From Agrypnia vestita (lineage: Eukaryota; Arthropoda; Insecta; Trichoptera; Phryganeidae), in assembly GCA_016648135.1 (NCBI GenBank), contig JADDOH010000313.1, positions 233,281 through 297,280 of the forward strand: a stretch of 64,000 nucleotides of DNA, in the 5' to 3' direction. The translations under genes were made by a program, and so were the position numbers. Every line of letters begins with the position of its first letter. The first letter of the stretch is position 1. The notes beneath the pieces were generated by a model. That model was not told where the DNA came from. It worked only from the letters and a program-made list of their open reading frames with translations, and searched no databases. Below are positions 11,112-22,675 of the stretch, piece after piece.

Positions 11112-11315
11112 CAGGGTGGTCTTTTAGCTAGTAGCAAGATCTTCACTCAATTTTGAATAGAAAATATAATTTACACTTTGGGTGAAATGTCAACAGTTGA
11201 AGAGATAAGCGTCGTCAAAATTTGCATTTTTTAAAAATATTTCTGAATTATCTCTTGTAAAACGTTAGACTATCATGAAAATAATTTATATCGAATATTA
11301 AAAAATCAAATAAAA
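11112..11315 (+). mobile_element. Diverged left arm of foldback MITE family P
   Basis: It starts CAGGGTGGTCTTTTAGCTAG after TA. The later phrases (AATTTGCATTTTTTAAA, TATTTCTGA.TTA, GTAAAACGTTAGACTATCAT) match the intact palindromic copies. A similar arm lies at 53640-53850. Confidence 0.65.
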
Positions 11316-11589
11316 TTATACTATTTATAGTATCAATCTATTTTTAAAACTTTCCGAAATTTATTGGTGGTAATCTATTATATTTATGCATATAATAAAA
11401 TATACGGTTCAATTTTAACAAAAAATATATTTTCTTCAACTACTAGTTTTAGCTTATGAAGAACATCGACATTAGCTTATGAAGAATATATATTATTATT
11501 AATATGTGCTTAATATTACTTCATTTCCTATCCATAAAAAAATATTACATTGTTACAATGTATAGGTACACATTTATGTAACTATATAA

Positions 11590-11824
11590 CAGGGGTGTGC
11601 AGTGAAAACAAGAAACATGATTTTTTCCTATGCATATATTTTGAAAAGAAATCTAAATAAGAGATACATAGGTATATCTCGTAATATTCCTATCACAATA
11701 ACTAACATATTATTAAGATTATAATATTTCATAATATTGCACAGATAAATATTTAATTAAGATTATTTTTTCCAAATATATGTTTAAATAAAAGTCATGC
11801 TCTTGTTCTCACTGCATGCCCCTA
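11590..11824. mobile_element. hAT-like MITE
   Basis: The ends are inverted: CAGGGGTGTGCAGTGA and TAGGGGCATGCAGTGA (right end reverse complemented), and both continue AACAAGA..CATGA. Flanks are CTATATAA and ATATATAA, 7 of 8 matching, fitting a hAT 8-bp duplication. At 235 bp it has no coding capacity. Confidence 0.7.
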
Positions 11825-11959
11825 ATATATAAATATATATTTTAACAATAAAAAAATATGCTGGCAAAAGATTCGTCAGTGGCTGTGTAGGGGCGTGAGT
11901 AAGAAACCGACCTTGCAGTTCGACGCACTGATATTTCAAGGGTGACAATTTTTAAAATA

Positions 11960-12180
11960 TTATCTACGGTGGTCGGAGGTAACATGGAGGGAGGCAGAGG
12001 AAGAGGGAGATTCCCCACCCCCTGGACCGATCAGTTGAAGAGCGCAACAAGCGCTACTAACTGACTGCGAGATGCCGAGGGGTTGTAGGAATACCGGAGG
12101 AAGGGTCGTCGAAAGACTCTATGGAGATCGCGACCCTTAGTCACGAGGAAACTACTGGGATGAAGACTAATGAATGGAAT
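11960..12180 (+). mobile_element. LINE polymerase C-terminal fragment
   Basis: On + the frame reads GRGRGRFPTPWTDQLKSAT, a stop, then LRDAEG and RRKGRRKTLWRSR. This is the typical end of arthropod non-LTR polymerases, in which a G(R/K)xxxxxWxDxL motif is followed by a tail around xDRxxW. Several stops show it is dead. It belongs to a different family from LINE-A. Confidence 0.6.
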
Positions 12181-12429
12181 AATACATCATTGGCATCTTA
12201 TAATAAAATCAATATTGTCGTATTACTCAGACTACGCGTAGTCTATCAATTATATTACTCAGCTGAATAATTTGTTTACATAATGAAACAGAGATAGGTG
12301 GAAACGCCACACTTACAAAAATACTAAACCGTGTTTAAGTTTTAATTTAAAAAACAAATAAATTACATTAGGGTTTTCATTTTATTGGTGATACAATTTT
12401 ACACTAAGACACTCGTTTGGAAAATTTTT

Positions 12430-12786
12430 AGTCGGTACAGTGAGGAATTAATAAATTAGAAGTGAATGTAATGCTGGTAGATAAAATAAAGAAAGTAGTA
12501 CTGAGATGGTTTGGTCATGAAGAACGTACGAGTGAGGAAAGGATGATTAAGAAAATATATGGGACGAGTGTTAAAGGCATCAGGAATAGAGGGCGTCCGC
12601 GAAAGTCCTGGCACTATCAGATACTACAAATATGGGAGGATGGCACTGTTAAATGCCGCAACAATCGTAGAATATGTATGAGAAGATGAATGAATGTAGC
12701 CGAAGCTAAAGAGGTGTGTCAAGATAGAATATGACGTTATATCCTCTCTGCCTACCCCTTCGGAGAAACGGCGTGATTAGTAAGTT
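12430..12786 (+). mobile_element. 5'-truncated LINE-A, reverse transcriptase tail
   Basis: An open frame at 12462-12689 (75 codons) reads VVLRWFGHEERTSEERMIKK, then GIRNRGRPRKSWHYQILQIW and a tail CRNNRRICMRR. Beyond the stop the sequence still encodes NVAEAKEVCQ and SAYP in other frames. The 3' end (GGCGTGATTAGTAAGTTA) corresponds to the TTAG-type tail of the family. It is closest to the copy at 5020-5379. Confidence 0.8.
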
Positions 12787-12789
12787 ATG

Positions 12790-13508
12790 TCATATTTTTG
12801 TACATAATTTATTCTACCACTTACCAAAATATCATGTTTGTGTTACATTCCATTACTGTTTTTCAATGAAAATTGATTTTAGACACAGAAACAGAAAATA
12901 ATTAAAAATGTTATTAAAAATAAGAAAAAAGGTATTCTTTCTTCGCGTGAACAAGAAGAAAGTGCCCCACGCTTTGAATTTTATTGCGTGAAAGCGTTCA
13001 TTTATATCTTTAAATATACCTAGTTGAGAAACAATTTGTCAAAAATAGTCGATTTCAAAAATATGCCGAAATAAGTAAGATCAAAAACACGCTTAATATT
13101 ATTTTGATGTTGACCTATTTCTAAATAAACTCTTATAAATAAATAATAATAATAATAATGTGTTTATTCCAGAGTAACCAGGTTGTTAGTGCAAGACCTG
13201 GTCCGCCATATAGATTACAAATTTGAGGCACATGAAGAGAAAATAAAAAATGGAGAAATCCTTTCCTTAGAAAAAGAAAAATAATTAAAACAATAAAGAA
13301 AAAAGAAGAAAAGGAAAAAGAACAGCTATTAAATACTTAAAATAAAAATAAAACATAAAAATTCGACAGTGAATACGCATACGCATAAATAACCAATTTC
13401 AAAGTTTTTAAATCAATAATCAATATCAATAAAAATTCTAAAATAATAGTAATAGTATGGAGTGCTTCATGTCTTGCTACACTACCGCTCGTTATGGATA
13501 TGTGTATA
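12790..13508. other. AT-rich DNA with (AAT)n and a dispersed repeat
   Basis: An (AAT)n run lies at about 13142-13160. The segment after it, with ACCTGGTCCGCC near 13196 and A-rich runs, is shared with 63240-63370, so it is a dispersed repeat, perhaps a LINE 3' region. I see no gene. Confidence 0.5.
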
Positions 13509-14047
13509 CAGGGTTATTTGTAAAACATTAATAACCTCGCAGGACTATATTCCTGCCTTGATTATGAGTCGAAAATGTTGAAGCTATTATGACCTAATAT
13601 AAATAGTTATGGAGATATGCAACATGAAAATTTGCATTTTTTTTCAATATTTCTGACTTATTTATTGTAAAGCACAGGACTATCATTACAGTAACTTATA
13701 TCAAATATGAAAAATTCATTCCCTTTAATACGAGTCAAATAAAACAATAAAAACCTTCGAATCCCAATTGGAAAATATTCCAATTAGAAAATTTTCAGGG
13801 TTTTTATCATTTTATTTAACTTGTATTGAAACGAATGAATTTTTCGTAATCGATATTAGTTACTGTAATGATTGTCCGGCGTTTTACAAAAAATAAGTCA
13901 GAAATATTGAAAAAAAAAATGCAAACTTTGATGTCGCATATCTCCATAACTATTGATATTAGGTCATTATAGCCTGAACATATTCGACTCATAATCAAGG
14001 CTGGAATATAGTCCTGCGAGGTTATTAATGTTTTACAAATAACCCTG
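13509..14047. mobile_element. Intact foldback MITE, family P
   Basis: The element is one long palindrome. It begins CAGGGTTATTTGTAAAACAT and ends in the inverse, ATGTTTTACAAATAACCCTG. The whole ~260-bp left arm is mirrored by the right arm, with the centre near 13780 (CCCAATTGGAAAATATTCCA). It is flanked by TA on both sides. It has no coding capacity. The target site suggests mobilisation by a Tc1/mariner-type transposase, an inference from structure. Confidence 0.85.
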
Positions 14048-15120
14048 TATAAAAAAAAATGTCAAATGAATTTAAAATATCGATAATATTTTGTTTTGTG
14101 TTGTTTTCCAGGAATAGGCACTTATGTAGTATCAGTGTTATTAAAGAGTGTAATAATATTATTGTTTACCTGCCTCCTATCAACAGCTAACTTCGCATTA
14201 TACGTATATATATATATATATATATTTGCCAGGTGATTCGTTATTTTTTCACCTGAACGAATTGCAAATACAACGAAGTAAATACGTCTTACGTCACAAG
14301 GCTGATAATTCTTTGTTATATCATATCAAAACATATTCGTCGACGATGATTTTTAGCCAACATTCCACCGATAAGAGCAACATTTCAATGATTAAATAAA
14401 TTGAATCGAGGTCTTAAGAAGTCTTGATCTAAAATACGTTGGAAAGATTTCCCATGCTATTAAATACACGGGAATATTATATATACATATATATTCGTTA
14501 TAATTACTAATCGTAGAGTCAATCGCAACAGGAAGTTGGAAGTAACAGAGTTCTGTATAAAAGTATATGTTTAGTATATAAATGTAAATAGATTACTAAA
14601 TCAGTAATATGCTAGTTTAATAATATTATCTTTAGTAAAGCGACACGTTCCCTAAAGACGCAATCCAAAGTAATAATTGAATAGATACACACATCTTTCA
14701 GGGCCGGCTTAAGGTGAACGCATTTAATTTTGTTGTTCAAATAAAGTACAGATTAAATTGAGTCGTAAATAATAATAGTGGGCTATGTTAAGAAATAAAT
14801 TATATGATATGCGAATAATAAATTTGTTTTTTATGTATAGGCGTCCACAAATGAGATTATTAAGAGATTTTCAAGTTGAAACAGGGATTATGCCCCATTA
14901 ATTTATTTGGAGACAACTTCTGACTTTCGTAGTCCACAGTGTACACATCGAGTGTAGACTCAAGTCTCAGAGATTCGCCGTTCCGCGCCTCTCTTCACGC
15001 TTGTCATATAGTAAACGTTTTCTAATTTTTCAATCCAGCTCTAGGGTATACCTCTGTGCTTACTCTACGTTAAATACATACGTAACGCACCTTACATACA
15101 TACGGTAAATTGGAAATTAC
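14048..15120. other. AT-rich region without recognised gene
   Basis: It holds a (TA)n run near 14204-14226 and the phrase CAGGGCCGGCTTAAGG at about 14700, which looks like one end of a hAT-type element whose partner I could not find. Confidence 0.45.
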
Positions 15121-15145
15121 TCCAAAGGCCGGGATAATATAATAG

Positions 15146-15212
15146 ATTCTGGAAACTTCGCGAAACGACATTGTCTATATAAGATAAATCACAGGCTCTC
15201 TGCGCAGTCAGT
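15146..15212 (+). promoter_or_regulatory. Heat-shock-type core promoter (HSE, TATA, initiator)
   Basis: A perfect four-unit heat shock element, ATTCT GGAAA CTTCG CGAAA, lies at 15146-15165. A TATATAAG box follows at 15176-15183, and the arthropod initiator TCAGT at 15208-15212, with A+1 at 15210. Spacing from TATA to start is 34 bp, as expected. The following ~200 bp are A-rich with repeated AAAC, AAGCGA and GTGAATTA words, like the leaders of inducible hsp70 genes. No heat-shock protein frame follows. It could drive a non-coding transcript, be a gene remnant, or belong to an unrecognised retroelement. Confidence 0.6.
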
Positions 15213-15756
15213 GTACGTTGTCGTAACAGAACTAGCGGGCGTTTGATCATAAACAAGCGATAGACAAGAGTAAAGCGAAATAAAAAAGTACCTACCTTCG
15301 TATTTGTGAAATATTCAGGAGTGACAATTAGTGTGAATTACGAAACTGGTGTGAATTAAAGAACTATTAAATTCGTAGCCAGTGATATATTTTTTTACAG
15401 TTTATTAATAAAACTTGGATTAATTTCAAGTGTTTGATTTGCCACCCATAGCCACGTCGCGTGATAATATATGGAATACGCTATTTTGATATGAAATGTT
15501 TAACTATCATTTGCATTTTTTCTTGCATTTTATATTTTTTAATATTATTTATTCATTTTGTTTCGACTGCATGTACATTCTTTCAAATTAAAGATTTGAT
15601 ATCGATGTATATTTTTAAAATGATAAAAAGGGCTATCTACCTCAGAACAGCGAGGGAGGTATTGGCCAAGAACCTGGTTATTATCATAAATATATTTATA
15701 TGTATGTATATAATACGTGTGTATATAGAGTATCACATAGCTATTAGCAAAAACTT

Positions 15757-16137
15757 AACAGGTGGATTCCTGCCTTGATAATGTTCAAGCATTTTTTTTC
15801 AATATTTCAGACTTGTTTTTTGCAAAAAGTTGAACTATCATTAATTAAACTTATATCGACTATGAGAATTTCATTCGCTTTAATACAAGCCGAATAAAAT
15901 GAAAACATCCTAGCAAAATTTTAAAATTTAGTTTTTTTTACATGTTTTTTATCATTTTATTTGAGGTGCACTTAGGCGAATGAATTTTTCATAATCTATG
16001 TAAGTTACTGTAATGATAATTCAATTTTTTGTAAAAAATTAGTCCGAAAAATTGAAAAAATGCAAGCTTTTATATCCTATTTCTCCACAACTAATGATAT
16101 TAGGTAATGGTTTCTTGAATGTTTTCGACTGATTATA
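15757..16137. mobile_element. Foldback MITE family P, ends eroded
   Basis: Both arms are present but shortened. The left part (AGGTGGATTCCTGCCTTGAT then TATTTCAGACTT) is mirrored by the right part near 15930-16137. The terminal CAGGG ends are missing. Confidence 0.6.
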
Positions 16138-17809
16138 ATAATAAAATTAAAAAAATTGAGACATCCCTTATATGCATCCCGAGTGCAGCACTGGCGATAT
16201 AGTGCACTTTAAATATGCATACACGTGCTGCGACTGCTCGGCATACTCCACACTCACACGGCGACGAGATTACCCAACACGCGTTTAGTATTCCTCCCAC
16301 GTGTTTGGTTTTGCAAAGATGCCCGTTCACAAAATTCACATCAAAGATGTTTGGCGTAGCCTTGACATTCGTCTAGCAGATAATCGACAAAATAGTAAAA
16401 GTAACATTTCGGGCCCACCAAGGTAGCCTAATTTTTAGTTTTAAAATAGTAAGAACATTGATGTATTTTAATAAACGTTATTTTGAATAGTAGTATTCCA
16501 TATTCTGAAAATAGAAATATTTCCGTCTTCCAAAACGGCCGTATTCCGAAAATAGCAATATTGGGATTTTAAGATAAACAATAAAATAAACGAGGTGTAG
16601 GTGTTCGTCTTACTCAAATAAGGATATTTGTATATTTTCACATATCTCTCTCAAATTAAATACCTTTATTTGCGATGTCCGTTGTCTGCATTCCCTGAAG
16701 AAAATTGATTTCTCCGATGCCTTCTTATCCGGGTGGTCTGGTTAGACAGCTTCAAACGGATTACCGAAGTACCTATCGCAAGCGTAACCTCACAATTCTC
16801 ATGTTTCGACTAAAATTACATGAAATAAGTAATAAATACTAATGCTGTATTTAAAGCTTACCTATAGCAAAAGATTATTTCACATGCACATGAAATCGTA
16901 TGAGCAGTTACATCCAAAATTACAAACTTTACCTCTTTATATATTAGTTATCCATAATTATATTACGCTAGAAACACCAGTAGTGAACACGTTTTGTGAT
17001 GTTGTACATTTAGTCGACTCACTCGGTACTTGGCCTGCGGTTATGAAAGGCAACGTACGAGTATCAAATCGGTACATTTCATGTTATACACACCTATTAC
17101 ATATTAAAAATAAATTTTAAAAATGTCTTATTGGCCATTTGTTAGAGTTTAATTGCTTGTTACAAGAAAAATACATCGCATCAGTATTTTTTAAATAAAT
17201 TACGTTTTCAAAAATGAACAATTATATAATTAATTGTTTTTATGGAAAGACAGGCCATGGCTGCGCAGCGGCACCACAATTGCTTTCTACAAAATGTCTG
17301 CATTTTTGTTAATATAATATATAGATCCCTTAAATAAAGTTGCACTGCATTAAACACTTCTAACTAAACATGAAGTTTATAACGAGGCCAATTTCAACAT
17401 GATATTACAAGCAAACATGAAAGTACAATGTCATGCTGTTTAACGAGAAAATTTGAAATCTTTTATTGCCTTATCACACTGTTGTGGTAATATTTTTACA
17501 TAAAATAATTTTAACTCTAATAATTTAGATACCCCTGATCTTTTATCGTCCATTTCATTCCATGTAACGTCTAGAAATACTCGTTCACAAAACTTAATTC
17601 ATCGTAACAAAACCAATACTATTCATCAAAAATACTCTACTATTAATCATCTTTTATTGCTAGGTTAGCGATAAATTAGCACACACAATTAGCAGACATT
17701 CTTTATAGTTTGAGTCACTATCAGTATAAACGACAGACGATTCGATAGTCTTGGATGCAATCTTTACACTTCTCATTTATCCCGGAAAAGGAAACACCAT
17801 TAGCTTATA
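16138..17809. other. AT-rich region, no gene recognised
   Basis: A phrase at 16425-16475 (TTTTAAAATAGTAAGAACAT.GATGT) matches the tail of the tRNA SINEs near 38.7 and 48.2 kb and may be a SINE remnant. The frame at 16842-17120 has no recognisable protein. Confidence 0.4.
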
Positions 17810-18333
17810 CAGGGTGTACCAGAGCTAGCAGCAGAAACTTTGCAGGTAGATTCCTGACTATGTTATGAGTCTAAAACGTTCAAGCAACCGTGGCCTAATA
17901 TCAATAGTTATGGAGATACGCAATATCAAAGTTTGCATTTTTTTCAATATTTCTGACTTATTTTTGGCAAAAAGTTGAACTATCATTAAATTAACTTATA
18001 TCGATTATGAAAAAATTATTTGCTTCAATACAACTTAAATAAAATGATAAAAACCTTGTAAAAAATATTTTTTTTCAATTTTTGCAAGGTTTTTATCATT
18101 TTATTCGACTTGTATTAAAGCGAATGAATTTTTCATAATCGACATAAGTTCCTGTAATGATAGTTCAACTTTTTGCAAAAAATAAGTAAGAAATACTGAA
18201 GAAAATGCAAACTTTTATATTGCATATCTCCATAAGTATTGATATTAGGCCATGTTTGCTTGGACATTTTAGAATCATAACACAGTCAGGAATCTATCTG
18301 CCAAGTTTCTGCTGCTAGCTCTGGTACACTCAG
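17810..18333. mobile_element. Intact foldback MITE, family P (variant ends)
   Basis: A ~524-bp near-perfect palindrome. It begins CAGGGTGTACCAGAGCTAGC and ends in the inverse GCTAGCTCTGGTACACTCAG, flanked by TA. The centre is at about 18070. Internal phrases are shared with the 13509 and 42005 copies, but the outer ~35 bp differ, so this is a sub-family. It is the reference for the interrupted copy at 5826-6749. Confidence 0.85.
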
Positions 18334-19164
18334 TATAACCTAATGCGTGGTTAATAAACTGCTGCCACGATTAGATTAAACGTCTTTAATTCTTCATTGG
18401 ATTAATTTAATGGATTAAAGACTAAACAGCGACGGTGGAGCTACGTGTGGCCGATAGGCACGGGTTCGATGACCCGAAGGAGTGCGGCTACCATTGTTTC
18501 GCATAAATGTCAGTACTTCCTAGTTCCTCATTGAGATTTCGCGCTTACGAATCAATTTATTGCAGCGAACAATAGAACTGCATTTCCCACAAGCATTAAC
18601 TGAAAAATTAATGCAGTTAAGTGCGAGGCAATATATGCAACGCGATTCTTCACCGCGGTCGAGAGTATGTCAGAGCTGAATTTAAGGGTAAAAGGGAAAG
18701 ATGGCAAAAAATAATTGGAATAATCCAAGAATATGGTCCCGTTGTTCATACAATGAAAATAAGTATTTCACTATATTATTTAATGTTCTGTTAATTTAAT
18801 CTAACTAAAATAATCGTAATCTAAATTAAACAAACCAAACCTAATAACCTAACCAAACCAAACCTAATAACCTAACCTAACCTCATATATTGTCTACGAA
18901 ATGTCAAAATATGCAGTGCATTTTTCGAAACTTTAAAGTGTAATATCTTATTTAATACTTACCTACTTTTTAAGCGTAAATTATCTTTCATTTTGTTATT
19001 AGCACATTCAATAATATAGTGAAATAATCGTTTTCGTTGCATATGCAATGGGACCATTGTCTTGGATTTAGCCAAATAATTAACAAAATGTAATTAACCT
19101 CGATATATAATCGTTTATCTGGTGCTGAAAGACATTTACAGTCGGACGACCATAACAAATATCA
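18334..19164. other. AT-rich stretch with CCTAA-type low complexity
   Basis: A run of AACCTAA/AACCAAACC words lies at 18825-18885. It is too irregular to call telomeric repeat. Nothing else is recognised. Confidence 0.45.
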
Positions 19165-19325
19165 AAAATATTCTCAGGTCTTCACGGTCGTTCAGAATCT
19201 TCTGTGTGTAGTTTTCTAGGATATTATGCCTTGACTGACCACTCTGGCCGAAGTTTAGGATCCGAAACGTCGGCCAGAGTGGTCAGATATACACGGCAGA
19301 ATATCCCACAAAACTACACACAATA
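19165..19325. mobile_element. Palindromic repeat, Penelope-like, with hammerhead fragment
   Basis: Arms TGACCACTCTGGCCGA and TCGGCCAGAGTGGTCA (16 bp, exact) flank a short loop containing GGATCCGAAACG. The outer flanks are also mirrored (GTGTGTAGTTTTCTAGGATA against ATATCCCACAAAACTACACA). The order of a long stem I, GAAAC and GTC resembles a hammerhead that has lost its CTGANGA block. The outer sequence recurs at 54885-54955. Confidence 0.5.
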
Positions 19326-19440
19326 GTGACAAATTTTTATGATAAACAAAAAAAAATTGTGTGTAAATTTATTTTTGAATATTTACACTTGAGTCTATTC
19401 TAAATGATTAGAAATATGATTTATTACAGTAGGTACTAAA

Positions 19441-19510
19441 TTGCTGGAATGGGGCTCGAACCACCGACCGCTAGATCACTAGGCGAGTGTCGTACCGCCA
19501 CATCAATAAG
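19441..19510 (-). mobile_element. tRNA-derived SINE head fragment
   Basis: On the minus strand a tRNA-like head is readable, with a B-box-like GGTTCGAGCCCC. It corresponds to the SINE at 57622-57755 rather than to the 38.6 kb copy. Confidence 0.45.
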
Positions 19511-19639
19511 CTTCTCGGACTACAGTTATAAAATAAATTTTTCAAAAGGGAGCCCAAATAAAAAATTACTAAATAGAACATCTTTCATAATATATTGTAT
19601 GTTGGATGTTTAAGGCTGTAAGACGCCGGTAAACGTCAA

Positions 19640-19912
19640 AATAAACAATAATGCGCCGTGGCACTGGTTCCGCTTTTTATACGTAACACGTTTGTTTTTC
19701 GAAACTCCGAGATTATTCTGTACATGTTTTTTATTGCGAGGTTGTTCTCATTGCTTTCAGATTATTCCAGACGTCTCCTAAATGTTGTAGATAATTCCAG
19801 AGTGTTGTACGGCGTTCCAGAGGGTTCCACAGTGTTATTGTCTTCGATATATTACGAGAGATTCTGACAGTACGCAATTTATTATGTATACCATTTCGTT
19901 ACAATATTTGTA
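19640..19912 (-). mobile_element. Possible LTR fragment
   Basis: On the minus strand it starts TGTAACGAAATGG and continues with TCTGGAA and ATCTACAAC words like those of the LTR at 23568-24165. Its other end is not clear. Confidence 0.35.
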
Positions 19913-21433
19913 ATAATTATTTTTGTCGGCAAAATCGTATATTCTTCTTCATTAATTGATTTATTAGATTTATCGTACGCAAGATAGTGATGGTCAAAAT
20001 CGTTGTTCTAACCGGTCACACAATATCCGTTACTTGAGATTTATATCTGACTGTGTCGATGATTATAGGTCGACCACAATCAAAATACCATTCCCTAGCT
20101 TTGACCGGTAAGAATAAAGCGGGGGAAACTTACCTGGGTAGCCCGCATTACAAGCCTCAATATAATATTCTAAATAAATATATATTTTTTAGATCAAAAA
20201 AGGTTACTTACTTGCTATCAAAACTTCTTTTGTGTTCATTTTTTGCATCGTAACAGCACACATATTTTTTGCGCAAATTCTTTTGAATGCGGTCTGGATA
20301 TAGTAACAGATTTTTCGCAATTCGACGGGCAACCATCGATACACTAGACAACAGTTAAATCTCAGTTACCGATCATCGATATAATCAGACACCAATCTAA
20401 ATAAAACGGTTATTTTGTAATGGTTAAAATAACCTTGACCATATTATATTATGGTATATATTCCTAATTTTCGAACATAGTCAAATATTCCAATGGAATT
20501 GAACGAAAGCGGATATTCAGAAACCGTTGAAGTCTGTTGCAATGTGGTATTATAATTTGTCAAAACTGTGGCGAAAACAACATACAATTTTCTTTTGGAA
20601 TGAATGAATGAATGAATGAATGAATGACAATGAGCACAATGAAATTTGATTCAAAAATCATACAAAGAACTTTAAATGGTCGAGTGAGTTAATGCGTATT
20701 TAATTATTTTAGTGATTATCGCATTTTCATTGTATGTACTCACACGTATTTCAATAATAGAATTTGTCGACTTTCAATGCTCTGCAAATCTGTGACCAAC
20801 TTTTTAATAGTTTGTCAAAAGAGGCACCACATGGAAAGGGTAACCGTTCAAAGCTTAAAATTGTCGTCCATAGACGGCAGTAGGATTTCATATAGGTATA
20901 CAGTATTGAAAATTGTGTTTAATCCTTTCTCTGCAAGGTCTATAAGTATTTGTAATCACGCTTATGGCTTGGTGTGACAAAACTTTGCGTGTTGACACGC
21001 TCAGGCCTGGCGTGACAAGAAAAGTTTGGCGTCAAGTTGACACGAAAAATAGATCGCGTCAGTATCTATATTTATTGATTATGGCATTTAAAACGTTAAG
21101 AGTATAATGCATACTCTTTTGATGATTATTTGGCGGTAATTCCAAGAGAATGGCTGAGGTTATAACTTTTTCAGAATTAAAATCTAGAATTAGATCTATT
21201 TGCATACCCCACATTTTAAACACGAGAAATGGTTTCTCATCTAAATTAGATGCGTGTGAATGTCCATAATCGTTTTTAATTTTCAATGTGTAATATTACA
21301 TAATGTGTGTAATAATAAAAATCAAAAATAATAACCCAAAAAAATTGAGATGACTGTTTAAAATAAAACACATTTCTCAATTATTATTTTTAACAATACA
21401 AATCTTGTACTAGGCCCAAATGAATATTTTTTT
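19913..21433. other. AT-rich region without recognised gene
   Basis: A GAAT tetranucleotide run lies at 20600-20627. The frames at 20777 and 21059 have no recognisable protein. Confidence 0.45.
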
Positions 21434-21700
21434 AATAACAGCAAAATAACTTTGTGTTTAAAATAAGCAGCATTATTTATATTAATAAAAATAAAACATA
21501 AACATTTTTCGGGACCAACGGTCCATTCCTTCATCAGGATTCAACGTAAACCAAAAATTTTGGAATAATACATTAACAGAAACAATAAATTAACATATGG
21601 GAGTTGAATAACTAATTGAGAACTAGTGTGAAAACAAATAAGTTCTAAAATTTAAATTTCTATACCAAATTTACAAAAGAATTATTTGTTTTCAAAGGAG
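21434..21700 (-). mobile_element. Penelope-like repeat with hammerhead core
   Basis: On the minus strand a CTGATGA core is followed by a five-pair hairpin GGACC/GGTCC and GAAAA (region 21507-21541). GAAAC has become GAAAA, so the core is damaged. The flanking sequence matches 8930-9290. Confidence 0.5.
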
Positions 21701-21888
21701 GATGAGAAAATTTAGAATATTAATTATTACTATTTAAATATCTTAAATTCTCCTCGATTCTAATATGAAAATAAATACAAATAAATTCCTATAAATTTTA
21801 CCCATACACAAAAAACACGTTGATAATTCAATAAATAGTGGTTTTATACAGTGTTTTCTTTTTATCAATATGGATATCAATATGGATA

Positions 21889-22287
21889 ACTCCCTTTATA
21901 TTAACTCGTGGCGTCTGCTTGTCTTCTTGTCTGACGAAAAAACTTTGGATCCATTTAAAACCCCTTTCCCGTGATCCAATCGTGCTGAAACTTTGCAAGC
22001 AGACTCGTGGCGACGATCAAGAAGATCTATCAAATTTTCGTTAAAAAAAATTAATAAATTTTTGAATTTTTCAAATTTTGAATGTTTTCGAAATTGAAAA
22101 TATTTCAACGCGTCTGGTAGGCGCGAAACATGATTATAGTATAATTTTGGTTTTTTGGAAATTTTTTATTACTCCTTTTCGTAGCGTCGCCCGACCGAAG
22201 CCCAACGCGTAGGTTAAGCGAAAAAAAATGTTTCAACTAGTAAATGAGAAAGGGAGTATAACAAAAACTTGGTTTTTATGGGTTACT
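21889..22287 (+). mobile_element. Helentron-like repeat family C, copy 1
   Basis: It starts ACTCCCTTTATATTAACTCG and includes CGTGGCGTCTGCTTG, GATCCAATCG and GACGATCAAGAAGATC. It ends with GAGAAAGGGAGTATA, a small hairpin (AAAAAC..GTTTTT) and TGGGTTACTT. The inverted ACTCCCTTT/AAAGGGAGT near the ends plus a 3' hairpin is the layout of Helentron-associated (HINE) elements. Six copies are present in the window. Confidence 0.5.
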
Positions 22288-22675
22288 TTTTTTTAAAACC
22301 ATAGTTTGAAGATCTGCAGTCTCTATTTAACAATTAAACTTCTCTGCCGTTTTTCAATATTTTAAAATTTTCGGTTCGTAGAGTGGTGTCTAATTTTAAC
22401 AACCGGTTAGGGTGAACCGGCGCGAGCCCGTTGTGGGACGTCACCGTACCGGACGCACCGGGAGATTTATCTGTCCGCTGCAAATTAATCCCGACCGGTT
22501 CCTAGCTTACAGGGCTGATCCGAGGCGTTTCGACCACTGCAATCACGACATGCAGAATTAGTGATCCATTCAGCTGGGTCCTTCTTGTAGGTACCTCATT
22601 ATCGTCAAAATGTCAATTACGCTAATCCCGTGGCCATTTCCCCTTAGCCAAAGCCCACAATTTTGTAATTGTTAA

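Noticed and set aside
14698..14720. CAGGGCCGGCTTAAGG as one end of a hAT element
   Set aside because: No matching inverted end with a duplication could be paired to it; similar phrases at 7663 and 10755 are equally isolated.
15461..15778. 105-codon frame downstream of the heat-shock promoter as a heat-induced protein
   Set aside because: Hydrophobic low-complexity text, and it runs into a foldback MITE; no family resemblance.
18825..18885. CCTAA-like run considered as telomeric repeat
   Set aside because: Too short and irregular; ordinary low-complexity sequence.
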